Under the pieces are notes generated by a model. It was not told where the DNA came from. It did no database searches and saw nothing but the letters and a program-made list of their open reading frames with translations. From positions 1 to 5,713 of the forward strand of contig JAEZNF010000459.1 in assembly GCA_023441845.1 (NCBI GenBank): a DNA stretch of 5,713 nucleotides, in the 5' to 3' direction. The number at the start of each line of letters is the position of its first letter. The stretch's first letter is position 1. The translations under genes were made by a program, and so were the position numbers. This DNA comes from Bacillota bacterium. Its GTDB lineage: Bacteria; Bacillota; Clostridia; Acetivibrionales; DSM-2933. Below, in pieces: positions 1 through 5,574 of this stretch.

Positions 1-661
1 CATAACTGTCATTCTTTGGCGCACTTACCTCAACTACAGGCAATTTATTCACTTTGTATTTTATAGTAACCTCGTACCTATATGCCTCAGAATTCTCCAG
101 CAATCCTTCATATATTTGGTAATATCCTCCGCTGCTAATAGCACTGGATTTCACAACAATGGTATCTGGCGCTGGTGAACTAATAACAGAAGTTGGAGTT
201 GAAGAATCACCAACAGGAGTTGGGGTTGGTGAACCAGCAGGTATCGGAGTACCAACTTTCGGCAACTTTCCTGAATATGTTAATCCTGAATCTTTATCAA
301 TAAACGAAATGTCAGTAGTATCGGAAGTATTAATGTCCGGAAACCAAACCTCAGTCTTTGCGGGCCTTAAAACTTTTGTTTTAACCCCCTCCGATACGGT
401 AATACCTACATTTCCTCCTTCATACACCTCATATTCAACCCTTCCGTTGTCAACAGTAGCACTTTCAACTTCAAAAATGTCAGGTATATTGACTATCTTG
501 CCTCTTTGACTATCCTTATGCGCATTGAAAACTATCGGCGGTTCAAATGTTTTTATCTCATCCTCAGCCTGAACCGGAACCCAGCTCTGAACAAAAGTTG
601 ATAAAACAATTGTCAGTGCCAACAACAAAACTATACCCTTACTTAAATCTCTCTTTCTCAT
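1..661 (-). CDS. Secreted protein of unknown function with Pro/Thr-rich linker (C-terminal part outside window)
   Basis: The frame opens with ATG at 661 and stays open for 220 codons to the left edge, so the 3' end is missing. A Shine-Dalgarno GAGGAG (674-679) lies 12 nt upstream. Residues 1-32 are a signal peptide: basic start MRKRDLSKG, hydrophobic core at about 10-23, probable cleavage after V-Q-A32. Residues 33-137 form a beta-rich region that I do not recognise. Residues 138-166 are a linker rich in Pro, Thr, Ser and Gly (for example SPTPTPVG), as seen between modules of clostridial extracellular proteins. Residues 167-220 start a second module. Its last visible residues (LPVVEVSAPKNDSY) resemble the first strand of an Ig-like repeat, so a multidomain exported protein is likely. 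YEVYEGG (77-83) and YQIYEG (181-186) are faintly alike. Function is unknown; export is well supported, and a cell-surface or carbohydrate-related role is only inferred. Confidence 0.8.
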   Translation of the reverse strand, partial: MRKRDLSKGIVLLLALTIVLSTFVQSWVPVQAEDEIKTFEPPIVFNAHKDSQRGKIVNIPDIFEVESATVDNGRVEYEVYEGGNVGITVSEGVKTKVLRPAKTEVWFPDINTSDTTDISFIDKDSGLTYSGKLPKVGTPIPAGSPTPTPVGDSSTPTSVISSPAPDTIVVKSSAISSGGYYQIYEGLLENSEAYRYEVTIKYKVNKLPVVEVSAPKNDSY

Positions 662-741
662 TTTAATTTTCCACTCCTCACTTTTTTGTTTATTTGAGAT
701 AGCTATCGCTATAAATAAGACTATTAACTAACAAATTTACT

Positions 742-772
742 ATATTACGCTTTATTTCAATTAATGTGTCAA
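742..772 (-). promoter_or_regulatory. Candidate sigma-A-type promoter for the secreted-protein gene
   Basis: On the minus strand a perfect -35 TTGACA (767-772) is followed after 19 nt by TAATAT (742-747). The spacer is 2 nt longer than the optimum and the -10 is imperfect, so this is only a candidate. It would give a leader of roughly 70 nt before the ATG at 661. That leader contains the 10-bp palindrome GATAGCTATC (698-707). Confidence 0.4.
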
Positions 773-912
773 TAATTAACAACAACTTACAAAGACTTGA
801 ATCCATAATTTAAAAAATAAAATAGCGTATGGAAAATCTGAGTTATATTATACATAAACTATACGGGCATTTCAACATTCCAGTATATTAATGTTAATGG
901 ATTTTTGCGCAC

Positions 913-958
913 AAAAAAATGCCTTTACCCCAGAAGCACTGTTTTTAAGGCATTTTTT
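913..958 (-). terminator. Rho-independent terminator of the PAS-phosphatase gene
   Basis: Perfect 12-bp arms at 914-925 and 947-958 (AAAAAATGCCTT / AAGGCATTTTTT) enclose a 21-nt loop. Read on the minus strand, the ATGCCTT/AAGGCAT stem runs directly into seven T residues (913-919). The hairpin begins about 10 nt after the stop codon of the phosphatase gene, which is the expected place. The A/T symmetry means it could also stop plus-strand transcripts. Confidence 0.85.
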
Positions 959-968
959 AGCAATTTAA

Positions 969-2198
969 CTATTTTAGATTTTTTATCTCCATAAGTGCCA
1001 TCGTTATATCATCGGGAAATTTTGTGGTATCAAATATTCCTGCGAACTCACATGCACTGTCTATTATTTTATCAAGGGTAGTGCCAGGCTCTAAAGTATC
1101 CATAAGCAGTATATTTTGCAGACGGTCCTCGCCAAACTGTTCCCCTTTCACGTTCTTCAATTCAATTATACCGTCTGTTGAGAAAAACAATCTGTCGCTT
1201 TCGGTTAAATGTAAAACACTATCAATATAACCGGGTTTCTCCAGCCAATTGCTTATAGGAATACCTGGAGCCATGAGAATTTCAAACCTTTTATTATCCT
1301 TTATGTTAAACACCACAGGACAGACATTATGGCCTGCATTTGAATAGGTTATAGTTAAATGCCTTAAATTAACAATAGCATAAAACACTGTCATATACAC
1401 ATTATGATCAAAACCGTTCTTGTTGAATTCCATGAAAAGGCTGGTAAGAGCTTCGGCAGGCGACAGGGCCTTCTTATCTATGGTAGATCTTAAGAATACC
1501 GTAAGCAAGGAAGCCGGTACACCATGTCCCGAAACATCTGCAATATAAATACCCAGATTATCTTCATCAATTTTAAAAAAATCCACAAAGTCGCCGCCCA
1601 AATATTCGCAAGGGTTATACTTAAAAGAAATCTTTATTCTTTCCTCTTCCGGCAAGCCCTTAGGCAGTAAACTGCACTGAAGACTTTTTGCAGCATCACG
1701 GTCATCCTTTAAACTTTTGTTCTGTTCCAATACCATCTCTTGAAGGGCTATCTCATCGGTAATATCCCGGAGCACTTCAACAGAAGCAACTATATCGCCT
1801 TTCGAGTCCTTAACAGGAGAACACATAATAGAAAAAAACCTGCCATTTATTTTCTCTACTTTCTGCTGCGGCTGGCCGCTAAACATTGCTTTCTGCGATA
1901 TACAGTTCTCGCAAAGTTCAAGCCTGCCGGCAATCTTAAAACAGTCTTCTCCCCTCTGACAGTCTTTAAAAGCCTCCTCCATTGCCCTGTTAACATACAC
2001 AACCTTGTTTTCACGGTTGACAACCCTTACCCAATCGTACATCCCGTTAATTATATCATGTATCAGAATTTTGTTATTCTCATTGAATATAGACAATTTC
2101 ATACCCCACTTTAACTTAACAGTACTACTCATATAATAACAAACAGGTTTATACATATCAACCCGGCATTTTTTTGAAAATGGACATAATTTAGTCAT
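969..2198 (-). CDS. PAS domain-containing PP2C-type serine phosphatase (SpoIIE/RsbU family)
   Basis: A 409-residue soluble protein. Residues about 45-150 are a PAS domain ending in the typical EVLRDITDEIALQE junction. A helical linker follows with the family's switch motif AKSLQCSLLPKGLP (170-183). The phosphatase domain spans about 184-405. Metal-binding acidic motifs are all present: GGDFVDFF (D203), ADVSGHG (D221), TDGIIE (D342) and DDIT (D396/D397), plus SNAGHN (286-291). By family knowledge such enzymes dephosphorylate phosphoserine/threonine on anti-anti-sigma (STAS) proteins or act in similar partner-switching circuits; no partner is encoded here. Cysteines are unusually concentrated: C5, C11 and C20 at the N-terminus, and C80, C86, C96, C99 and C126 in the PAS region. 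The start is uncertain. ATG 2198 has no good Shine-Dalgarno, and Met15, Met23 and Met33 are no better; the longest form is kept because it retains the cysteine motif. A minus-strand TATAAT lies at 2229-2234 without a clear -35. Confidence 0.93.
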   Translation of the reverse strand: MTKLCPFSKKCRVDMYKPVCYYMSSTVKLKWGMKLSIFNENNKILIHDIINGMYDWVRVVNRENKVVYVNRAMEEAFKDCQRGEDCFKIAGRLELCENCISQKAMFSGQPQQKVEKINGRFFSIMCSPVKDSKGDIVASVEVLRDITDEIALQEMVLEQNKSLKDDRDAAKSLQCSLLPKGLPEEERIKISFKYNPCEYLGGDFVDFFKIDEDNLGIYIADVSGHGVPASLLTVFLRSTIDKKALSPAEALTSLFMEFNKNGFDHNVYMTVFYAIVNLRHLTITYSNAGHNVCPVVFNIKDNKRFEILMAPGIPISNWLEKPGYIDSVLHLTESDRLFFSTDGIIELKNVKGEQFGEDRLQNILLMDTLEPGTTLDKIIDSACEFAGIFDTTKFPDDITMALMEIKNLK

Positions 2199-2223
2199 AA
2201 AAATACTTTGTCCGGTAATAATA
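2195..2223 (+). promoter_or_regulatory. Candidate sigma-F/sigma-G-type forespore promoter for yyaC
   Basis: GGTAATAATA (2214-2223) fits the sigma-F -10 consensus GGNNANANT, and TCATA (2195-2199) is one base from the -35 consensus GYATA. The spacing is 14 nt, close to the usual 15. The predicted start would fall near 2230, just ahead of the Shine-Dalgarno at 2242. Placement before a spore gene supports the call. The -35 overlaps the start codon of the divergent phosphatase gene. Confidence 0.5.
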
Positions 2224-2241
2224 ATACTATTATATATATTT

Positions 2242-2246
2242 GGGAG
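2242..2246 (+). promoter_or_regulatory. Ribosome binding site that fixes the yyaC start at 2253
   Basis: GGGAG lies 6 nt before ATG 2253. The same frame is open upstream to a TTG at 2208, but that codon has no Shine-Dalgarno and lies upstream of the predicted sigma-F-type -10, so it would not be in that transcript. The ATG is therefore preferred. Confidence 0.8.
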
Positions 2247-2252
2247 AAAACT

Positions 2253-2888
2253 ATGTTATATAAAACAGCGGTTCAACAGCGATACATTAATATTAACAGC
2301 ACAACAGCTTTTGACAGCTTCTGTGAGGCCCTTTACTTACTAATAAACAAAGGCCTTAATGATGGATACAAGTCAATAGTATTCATATGCATAGGAACTG
2401 ACAGATCGACAGGTGATAGTCTCGGCCCCCTTGTCGGGTACAAGATAAACAACATAAAATATGATAACGTACATGTTCACGGATGCCTGGAAAGCCCTGT
2501 GCATGCGAAGAACTTAGAAAACATAATTAAACAAGTTACCTCAAGTTATGAGAAACCTTACATAGTCGCTATTGATGCCTGTTTGGGGCGCATGGACCAT
2601 GTTGGCTATATAACAATCGGTAAAGGTTCTATAAAACCGGGTTCCGGCGTCAATAAAGACCTCACCCCGGTAGGGGACATGTATATAACAGGCATTGTAA
2701 ATTTCGGCGGTTTTATGGATTTTTTAGTCCTTCAGAATACAAGGCTTAATCTGGTTATGAAAATGGCAGACATGGTATCTACAGGTATCCGATATGTGCT
2801 ATGGAAAATCAACAACCGTTCTTCTGCAGCCCCTCAATACAATACTCTTGAGGAGCAGAAAGCAGAGCTTGGCAGGTCAACCTGGTAA
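2253..2888 (+). CDS. yyaC: YyaC-family spore protein (DUF1256, GPR-protease-like)
   Basis: A 211-residue protein with the family signature almost intact: CIGTDRSTGDSLGP (46-59), HGCLESPVHAKNL (76-88), AIDACLG (106-112) and KPGSGVNKDLTPVGD (128-142). The length is close to Bacillus subtilis YyaC. The fold is related to the germination protease GPR and hydrogenase-maturation proteases; GTDRSTGD and the later IDA hold the acidic residues equivalent to the active or metal site. YyaC is found in endospore formers and is made during sporulation, but its substrate is not established. The start is ATG 2253 with GGGAG 6 nt upstream. The gene is divergent from the phosphatase gene and convergent with the hydrolase gene, so it appears monocistronic, with a sigma-F/G-like promoter of its own. 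The C-terminal 25 residues (SSAAPQYNTLEEQKAELGR) are polar and probably flexible. Confidence 0.93.
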   Translation: MLYKTAVQQRYININSTTAFDSFCEALYLLINKGLNDGYKSIVFICIGTDRSTGDSLGPLVGYKINNIKYDNVHVHGCLESPVHAKNLENIIKQVTSSYEKPYIVAIDACLGRMDHVGYITIGKGSIKPGSGVNKDLTPVGDMYITGIVNFGGFMDFLVLQNTRLNLVMKMADMVSTGIRYVLWKINNRSSAAPQYNTLEEQKAELGRSTW

Positions 2889-2899
2889 TAATAAAATAT

Positions 2900-2943
2900 A
2901 TTGAACGCGCGAAAGAATTTTCATAAAGTGTTGCGCGTTCAAT
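2900..2943 (+). terminator. GC-rich hairpin behind yyaC, terminator lacking a T-tract
   Basis: Perfect 11-bp arms (2900-2910 and 2933-2943; core TTGAACGCGC / GCGCGTTCAA) enclose a 22-nt A/T-rich loop, starting 11 nt after the yyaC stop. The position suggests transcript ending or 3'-end protection. However, neither strand has a T-run after the stem, so it is not a standard intrinsic terminator. Confidence 0.5.
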
Positions 2944-3014
2944 GGATCAATGTATATGATTTCGTTAAAAAATAGAATTAGAAATGCAAAAGGGTTTTCG
3001 CTAAACATTTAAAT

Positions 3015-3072
3015 GGCCGCTAAAAGGATACCTGTATACGAAACATAATCCGTTACCCTTTTGTTAGCGGCC
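3015..3072 (-). terminator. Probable terminator hairpin of the alpha/beta hydrolase gene
   Basis: GGCCGCTA (3015-3022) pairs with TAGCGGCC (3065-3072), and AAAAGG (3022-3027) can extend the stem by pairing with CCTTTT (3057-3062) across a small bulge. It begins 7 nt after the hydrolase stop codon. On the minus strand the stem is followed by ATTTAAATGTTT, a weak T-tract. It may also stop read-through from yyaC. Confidence 0.55.
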
Positions 3073-3079
3073 TTATAAA

Positions 3080-3916
3080 TTACCAACAATGTTTCTTATT
3101 CAATGACGAGATCATATCTTTAATAGCATTTATAACTATTTCAGGCTTTTCATTCTGTACATAGTGGTTGCATCCCTCTGCAATTATGTGCTTGCCGTAC
3201 TTAGACAGTGAAACCGTATCCTTTTGCATTTTCATCCATATGTCTTCATATTCCTGACCAACGCCATGATTCGTTGCAGTTATTACAGTCAAAGGAATAT
3301 TCTTTAAGCATTTCCTTGTTGCTTTGACCTGTTTACTGCTTTCCAGAAATTCTTCATATGTCCCTTCCGCATTGAACTGGGATTTCATAAATTCCTGAAC
3401 TTCAGGATGCTGAGTAAGTATCATCTTCTCATTATGATCTTCATGCGTAGGTTCAATAAGTACTATCCCTTTCACTTCATTTGGGTACATACTGGCAAAC
3501 ATCCTTACATTATATGCTCCCAAAGAGTGTCCGACCAGAATAAAAGGGCCATTTATTCCTGCTTTATGCAAAAGTTCATGCAGCTCCCACGCCTTAATCA
3601 CGCTTGTGCGCGGATACGGGCTTTTTCCACTCTTCCCCAGGCCTGCTCGGTCGTAAGACACAGATCTAAATGTTTTAGATAGCGCAGTCTGAACATTACT
3701 CCATGATTCTGACGAGTCCCCATACCCGGAATCAAATACAACAACCGGTTTTCCTTTCCCCTCGGAATGAATATATAATTTATAACCTCCTATATTTATA
3801 CTTTTCTTAAAGAAATCCGGTGTTTTTTCACAAGCCCTTACAAATTGAACCGGGTAAATAACAGAGATAACAATAGCTAAAATCAAGCCAACTGCCCATA
3901 AACCAATGTGCTTCAT
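3080..3916 (-). CDS. Alpha/beta-fold hydrolase with N-terminal membrane anchor or signal peptide
   Basis: A 278-residue serine hydrolase. Residues 5-27 are hydrophobic (LWAVGLILAIVISVIYPVQF), so the enzyme is probably exported or anchored outside the membrane. The hydrolase core follows: FDSGYGDSS (61-69) in place of the HG-type oxyanion loop, SYDRAGLGKS (87-96), and nucleophile elbow GHSLG (129-133) with Ser131. His251 in EGCNHYVQNEKPE is the catalytic base. The acid is less clear: the usual position after strand beta-7 reads VITATNHG with no Asp, so Glu155 or Asp160 in IEPTHED after beta-6 is the likely acid. The PRTSVIKAWELHELLHKAGINGPFILVGHS stretch (103-131) places it with small-ester or lipase-like hydrolases; the substrate cannot be read. 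The start is firm: AGGAGG (3925-3930) lies 8 nt before the ATG. It stands alone, with a long palindrome about 140 bp upstream and a hairpin after its stop. Confidence 0.9.
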   Translation of the reverse strand: MKHIGLWAVGLILAIVISVIYPVQFVRACEKTPDFFKKSINIGGYKLYIHSEGKGKPVVVFDSGYGDSSESWSNVQTALSKTFRSVSYDRAGLGKSGKSPYPRTSVIKAWELHELLHKAGINGPFILVGHSLGAYNVRMFASMYPNEVKGIVLIEPTHEDHNEKMILTQHPEVQEFMKSQFNAEGTYEEFLESSKQVKATRKCLKNIPLTVITATNHGVGQEYEDIWMKMQKDTVSLSKYGKHIIAEGCNHYVQNEKPEIVINAIKDMISSLNKKHCW

Positions 3917-3986
3917 TATACATTCCTCCTAGAAATAAAAATAAGTGATGCTACCTATAAGACTTAGGTTGAAGATTAACATCAAA

Positions 3987-3995
3987 TAGTACTTA
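3987..3995 (+). repeat. Third copy of the TAGTACTTA half-site
   Basis: The 9-mer TAGTACTTA is identical to each arm of the palindrome at 4055-4083 and lies about 80 bp closer to the hydrolase start, 71 bp upstream of its ATG. It could be an auxiliary binding site of the same regulator. Confidence 0.4.
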
Positions 3996-4054
3996 CATAT
4001 ATTACGATTATTGCCGGCAAATATTTCGTTTATATACTATAATATTTCCAGTCA

Positions 4055-4083
4055 TTTAATAAGTACTACTAGTACTTATTAAA
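4055..4083. promoter_or_regulatory. 29-bp perfect palindrome, probable repressor operator
   Basis: Arms TTTAATAAGTACTA (4055-4068) and TAGTACTTATTAAA (4070-4083) are exact inverse complements around a single central C (4069). A symmetric site this long in an intergenic region upstream of the hydrolase is typical of a dimeric regulator such as a TetR, MarR or GntR family member. The regulator cannot be named from the site and is not encoded in the window. As RNA it could form an AT-rich hairpin followed on the plus strand by AAAATTTTTT, but no plus-strand gene precedes it. Confidence 0.6.
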
Positions 4084-4127
4084 ATTTTTTGTAATGCAAA
4101 TTTGTGGTCTGTAATACATTGAATTAA

Positions 4128-4258
4128 CTATAAAAATGATGTGTTACGAACTACCGGCCATTTTGCATATTTTTGACTTTTTACCGCTTCAGTGTAAATC
4201 TCCGCCATACCTTTTATTATATGTATTACATCTATGCTTTTCTTCAATAATTTTTCAT
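4128..4258 (-). CDS. Candidate small ORF or frameshifted small gene behind the REC-kinase
   Basis: Just after the REC-kinase stop there is AAGGAG (4270-4275), then ATG at 4258, but that frame reads only MKNY before TGA. One frame over, a coding-like stretch continues to TAG at 4130-4128. From TTG 4247 it gives 39 residues beginning LKKSIDVIHIIKG and ending AKWPVVRNTSFL. A single missing T in the TATTG run would join the ATG to it as a 43-residue peptide starting MKNYLKKS. The same frame is also in phase with the kinase across its TGA stop. The peptide looks like a charged amphipathic helix with a Trp-Pro-containing tail; no family is recognised. Options are a decayed gene, a TTG-started gene with no adjacent Shine-Dalgarno, a sequencing error, or chance. 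Confidence 0.3.
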
Positions 4259-4265
4259 ATGTAAT

Positions 4266-5549
4266 TCAACTCCTTAGTTTAATAATAAATTCGGTTCCAT
4301 TACCTAATTGACTTTTAATGTCAATAACTCCTCCGTGTTTGTTCACAATAATATCGTGAGAAATACTAAGCCCCAAACCTGTTCCCTGCCCCACTTCATG
4401 TGTAGTAAAAAAAGGGTTGAATATTTTTTCAAGGTTTTCTTCCGATATGCCTATCCCATTATCTTTAACCGAACAGCAAACATATTCATTTTCCATATAT
4501 GTTTTTATAACTATTGAACCACTGCCGGCTTTTTTTAATTTTATAGCCTGTATTGAATTTATAATGATGTTTAGAAAAACCTGCTCCAATTGTCCCTTAG
4601 TACATAATATCTCAGGCATGTCTTGCGGCTTGAAGCTGATATCAGCAATTCCCTGAGCTTCATAGCTTACAACTAAAAGCACCTGCCTGATTATTTCATT
4701 TACAGAGCACAATACCCTGTCTGCTTTATCTCCGGTACCGGAAAAGCTCATCAAATACCATACTATACTGGATATTTTTTTGACACCTTCCTGTGAATCC
4801 GCTATTATGCTCTCAAGGTCATCAGATATAACTTCGATCTTCAGTTCTTTAAACATTTTTGTATTCTGTTCCAGATAATTCATAAAAGCACCGGATGGAT
4901 TTGGATTTTGGACAATTTCTTCCAATCCCGCCCTTGTATGGTCGATGTACTGCTTAATCCTTTTAATATATTTTGCCAATGTCTCCAGATTTCCGGATAC
5001 ATATCCGGCAGGATTATTTATCTCATGAGCAATACCGGCAGCCAGTTCACCGATAGCAGCCATTTTTTCAGATTGGACAAGATGAAACTGAGTATCCTTT
5101 AAACGTGCATACAATTCTTTCAGCTCATTGTTCTGGCTTTTTGCAGTCTCCAACATTTCTTTCAATATAAGACTGTTTTTTCTTTGCATTACAGCAGCGT
5201 TTAAACGAGCGTGGAATTCCGTAATTTCGATAGGTTTATGTATATAATCATTTGCTCCCGCCTCAAAACATGCTTTAAAGTTTTCACTATCAGCTAATCC
5301 GGTTAATATAATTATTTGAACATCATTAAACTTTTTCTGGGACCGTATTACCTTAAGAAGGTCAATACCGCTGATTTCCGGCATCATAATATCAAGCAGG
5401 ATTATGTCTATAGCTTCTGCCTTAAGGATTCCTTCTGCTTCCAAAGGGTTATCGCACAATAAAATACTATATTCGCTTGATACCATTTTTATATATGCTT
5501 CAACTATTTTCAGGTTGAATTTATCATCATCTACAACAAGTATCTTCAA
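4266..5549 (-). CDS. Receiver-domain histidine kinase (REC-HisKA-HATPase), soluble
   Basis: A 427-residue cytoplasmic protein with no membrane segment. Residues 1-120 are a receiver: acidic pocket D7-D9, phosphoacceptor Asp53 in LLDIMMP, Thr83 and Lys105 (HKP). A coiled-coil-like helix (about 124-160) leads to the dimerisation domain, with phospho-His175 in AHEINNP and a long insertion before its second helix (about 200-260). The ATPase domain has N-box residues N327 and N331, DNGIGI (363-368), FNPFFTT (377-383) and GTGLGLSI (389-396). All residues for kinase activity and receiver phosphorylation are present. The receiver precedes the kinase, so phosphorylation by a partner probably tunes kinase activity; there is no output domain. 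The start is TTG, supported by AAGGAG 8 nt upstream and by MKILVVDDD, the normal receiver N-terminus. It lies 25 bp after another kinase gene, probably in one operon. Confidence 0.93.
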   Translation of the reverse strand: MKILVVDDDKFNLKIVEAYIKMVSSEYSILLCDNPLEAEGILKAEAIDIILLDIMMPEISGIDLLKVIRSQKKFNDVQIIILTGLADSENFKACFEAGANDYIHKPIEITEFHARLNAAVMQRKNSLILKEMLETAKSQNNELKELYARLKDTQFHLVQSEKMAAIGELAAGIAHEINNPAGYVSGNLETLAKYIKRIKQYIDHTRAGLEEIVQNPNPSGAFMNYLEQNTKMFKELKIEVISDDLESIIADSQEGVKKISSIVWYLMSFSGTGDKADRVLCSVNEIIRQVLLVVSYEAQGIADISFKPQDMPEILCTKGQLEQVFLNIIINSIQAIKLKKAGSGSIVIKTYMENEYVCCSVKDNGIGISEENLEKIFNPFFTTHEVGQGTGLGLSISHDIIVNKHGGVIDIKSQLGNGTEFIIKLRS

Positions 5550-5557
5550 TGTTTTCT

Positions 5558-5563
5558 CTCCTT
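5558..5563 (-). promoter_or_regulatory. Ribosome binding site that supports the TTG start of the REC-kinase
   Basis: AAGGAG lies 8 nt upstream of TTG 5549. No ATG lies between it and the receiver's first beta-strand, so the rare TTG is the initiator. This may keep translation below that of an ATG-started gene. Confidence 0.8.
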
Positions 5564-5574
5564 CGCTTAAAGGA

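Larger units (their letters stand above)
662..968. other. Intergenic region between the secreted-protein and phosphatase genes
   Basis: This 307-bp AT-rich gap separates two minus-strand genes. It holds the phosphatase terminator (913-958), the candidate promoter at 742-772, the palindrome GATAGCTATC at 698-707 within the presumed leader, and a Shine-Dalgarno at 674-679. A weak inverted repeat AACATT/AATGTT lies at 874-879 and 890-895. I see no coding-like frame, RNA gene or recognisable riboswitch in it. Confidence 0.6.
3917..4265. other. Regulatory-looking gap between hydrolase and REC-kinase genes
   Basis: This 349-bp AT-rich stretch lies upstream of the hydrolase and downstream of the REC-kinase. 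It contains the hydrolase Shine-Dalgarno (3925-3930), a lone half-site (3987-3995), the 10-bp palindrome TTGCCGGCAA (4011-4020), the 29-bp palindrome (4055-4083) and a possible tiny ORF (4128-4258). No convincing sigma-A promoter for the hydrolase stands out. Minus-strand TATAGT and TATATA lie between 4030 and 4045 without a good -35, and TTGATG (3980-3985) has no good -10 after it. Confidence 0.6.

Noticed and set aside
159..509. Open plus-strand frame of 116 codons.
   Set aside because: It lies opposite the secreted-protein gene, which has a signal peptide, a Shine-Dalgarno and a domain-like layout. The plus frame has no ribosome site and its Val/Gly/Thr repeats are only the complement of the Pro/Thr linker.
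662..968. Riboswitch or small RNA in the leader of the secreted-protein gene.
   Set aside because: Only a short palindrome and weak repeats are visible, with no conserved riboswitch core and no terminator/antiterminator pair ahead of the ATG.
1740..2114. Plus-strand frame of 124 codons opposite the phosphatase gene.
   Set aside because: No ribosome site and no recognisable motifs, and it is entirely covered by the PAS region of the well-supported minus-strand gene. The shorter frame at 1024-1230 is rejected for the same reason.
2208..2252. TTG at 2208 as the start of yyaC, adding 15 residues.
   Set aside because: No Shine-Dalgarno precedes it and it lies upstream of the predicted sigma-F-type -10. 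The ATG at 2253 has GGGAG at 6 nt, and the family's N-terminus fits the shorter form.
3407..3682. Plus-strand frame of 91 codons opposite the hydrolase.
   Set aside because: It is the complement of the conserved GHSLG-bearing core. The composition is implausible and there is no ribosome site.
4011..4020. Palindrome TTGCCGGCAA as a regulator site.
   Set aside because: A 10-bp perfect palindrome is short enough to occur by chance, it has no second copy in the window, and it does not sit on a recognisable promoter.
4055..4090. Reading the 29-bp palindrome plus AAAATTTTTT as a plus-strand intrinsic terminator.
   Set aside because: No plus-strand gene lies upstream to be terminated, and the stem is almost all A/T with a one-base centre. 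A DNA operator fits better, though a terminator is not excluded.
4308..5102. Three short plus-strand frames opposite the REC-kinase.
   Set aside because: All lie opposite conserved kinase motifs and lack Shine-Dalgarno sites; they are by-products of the kinase coding frame.
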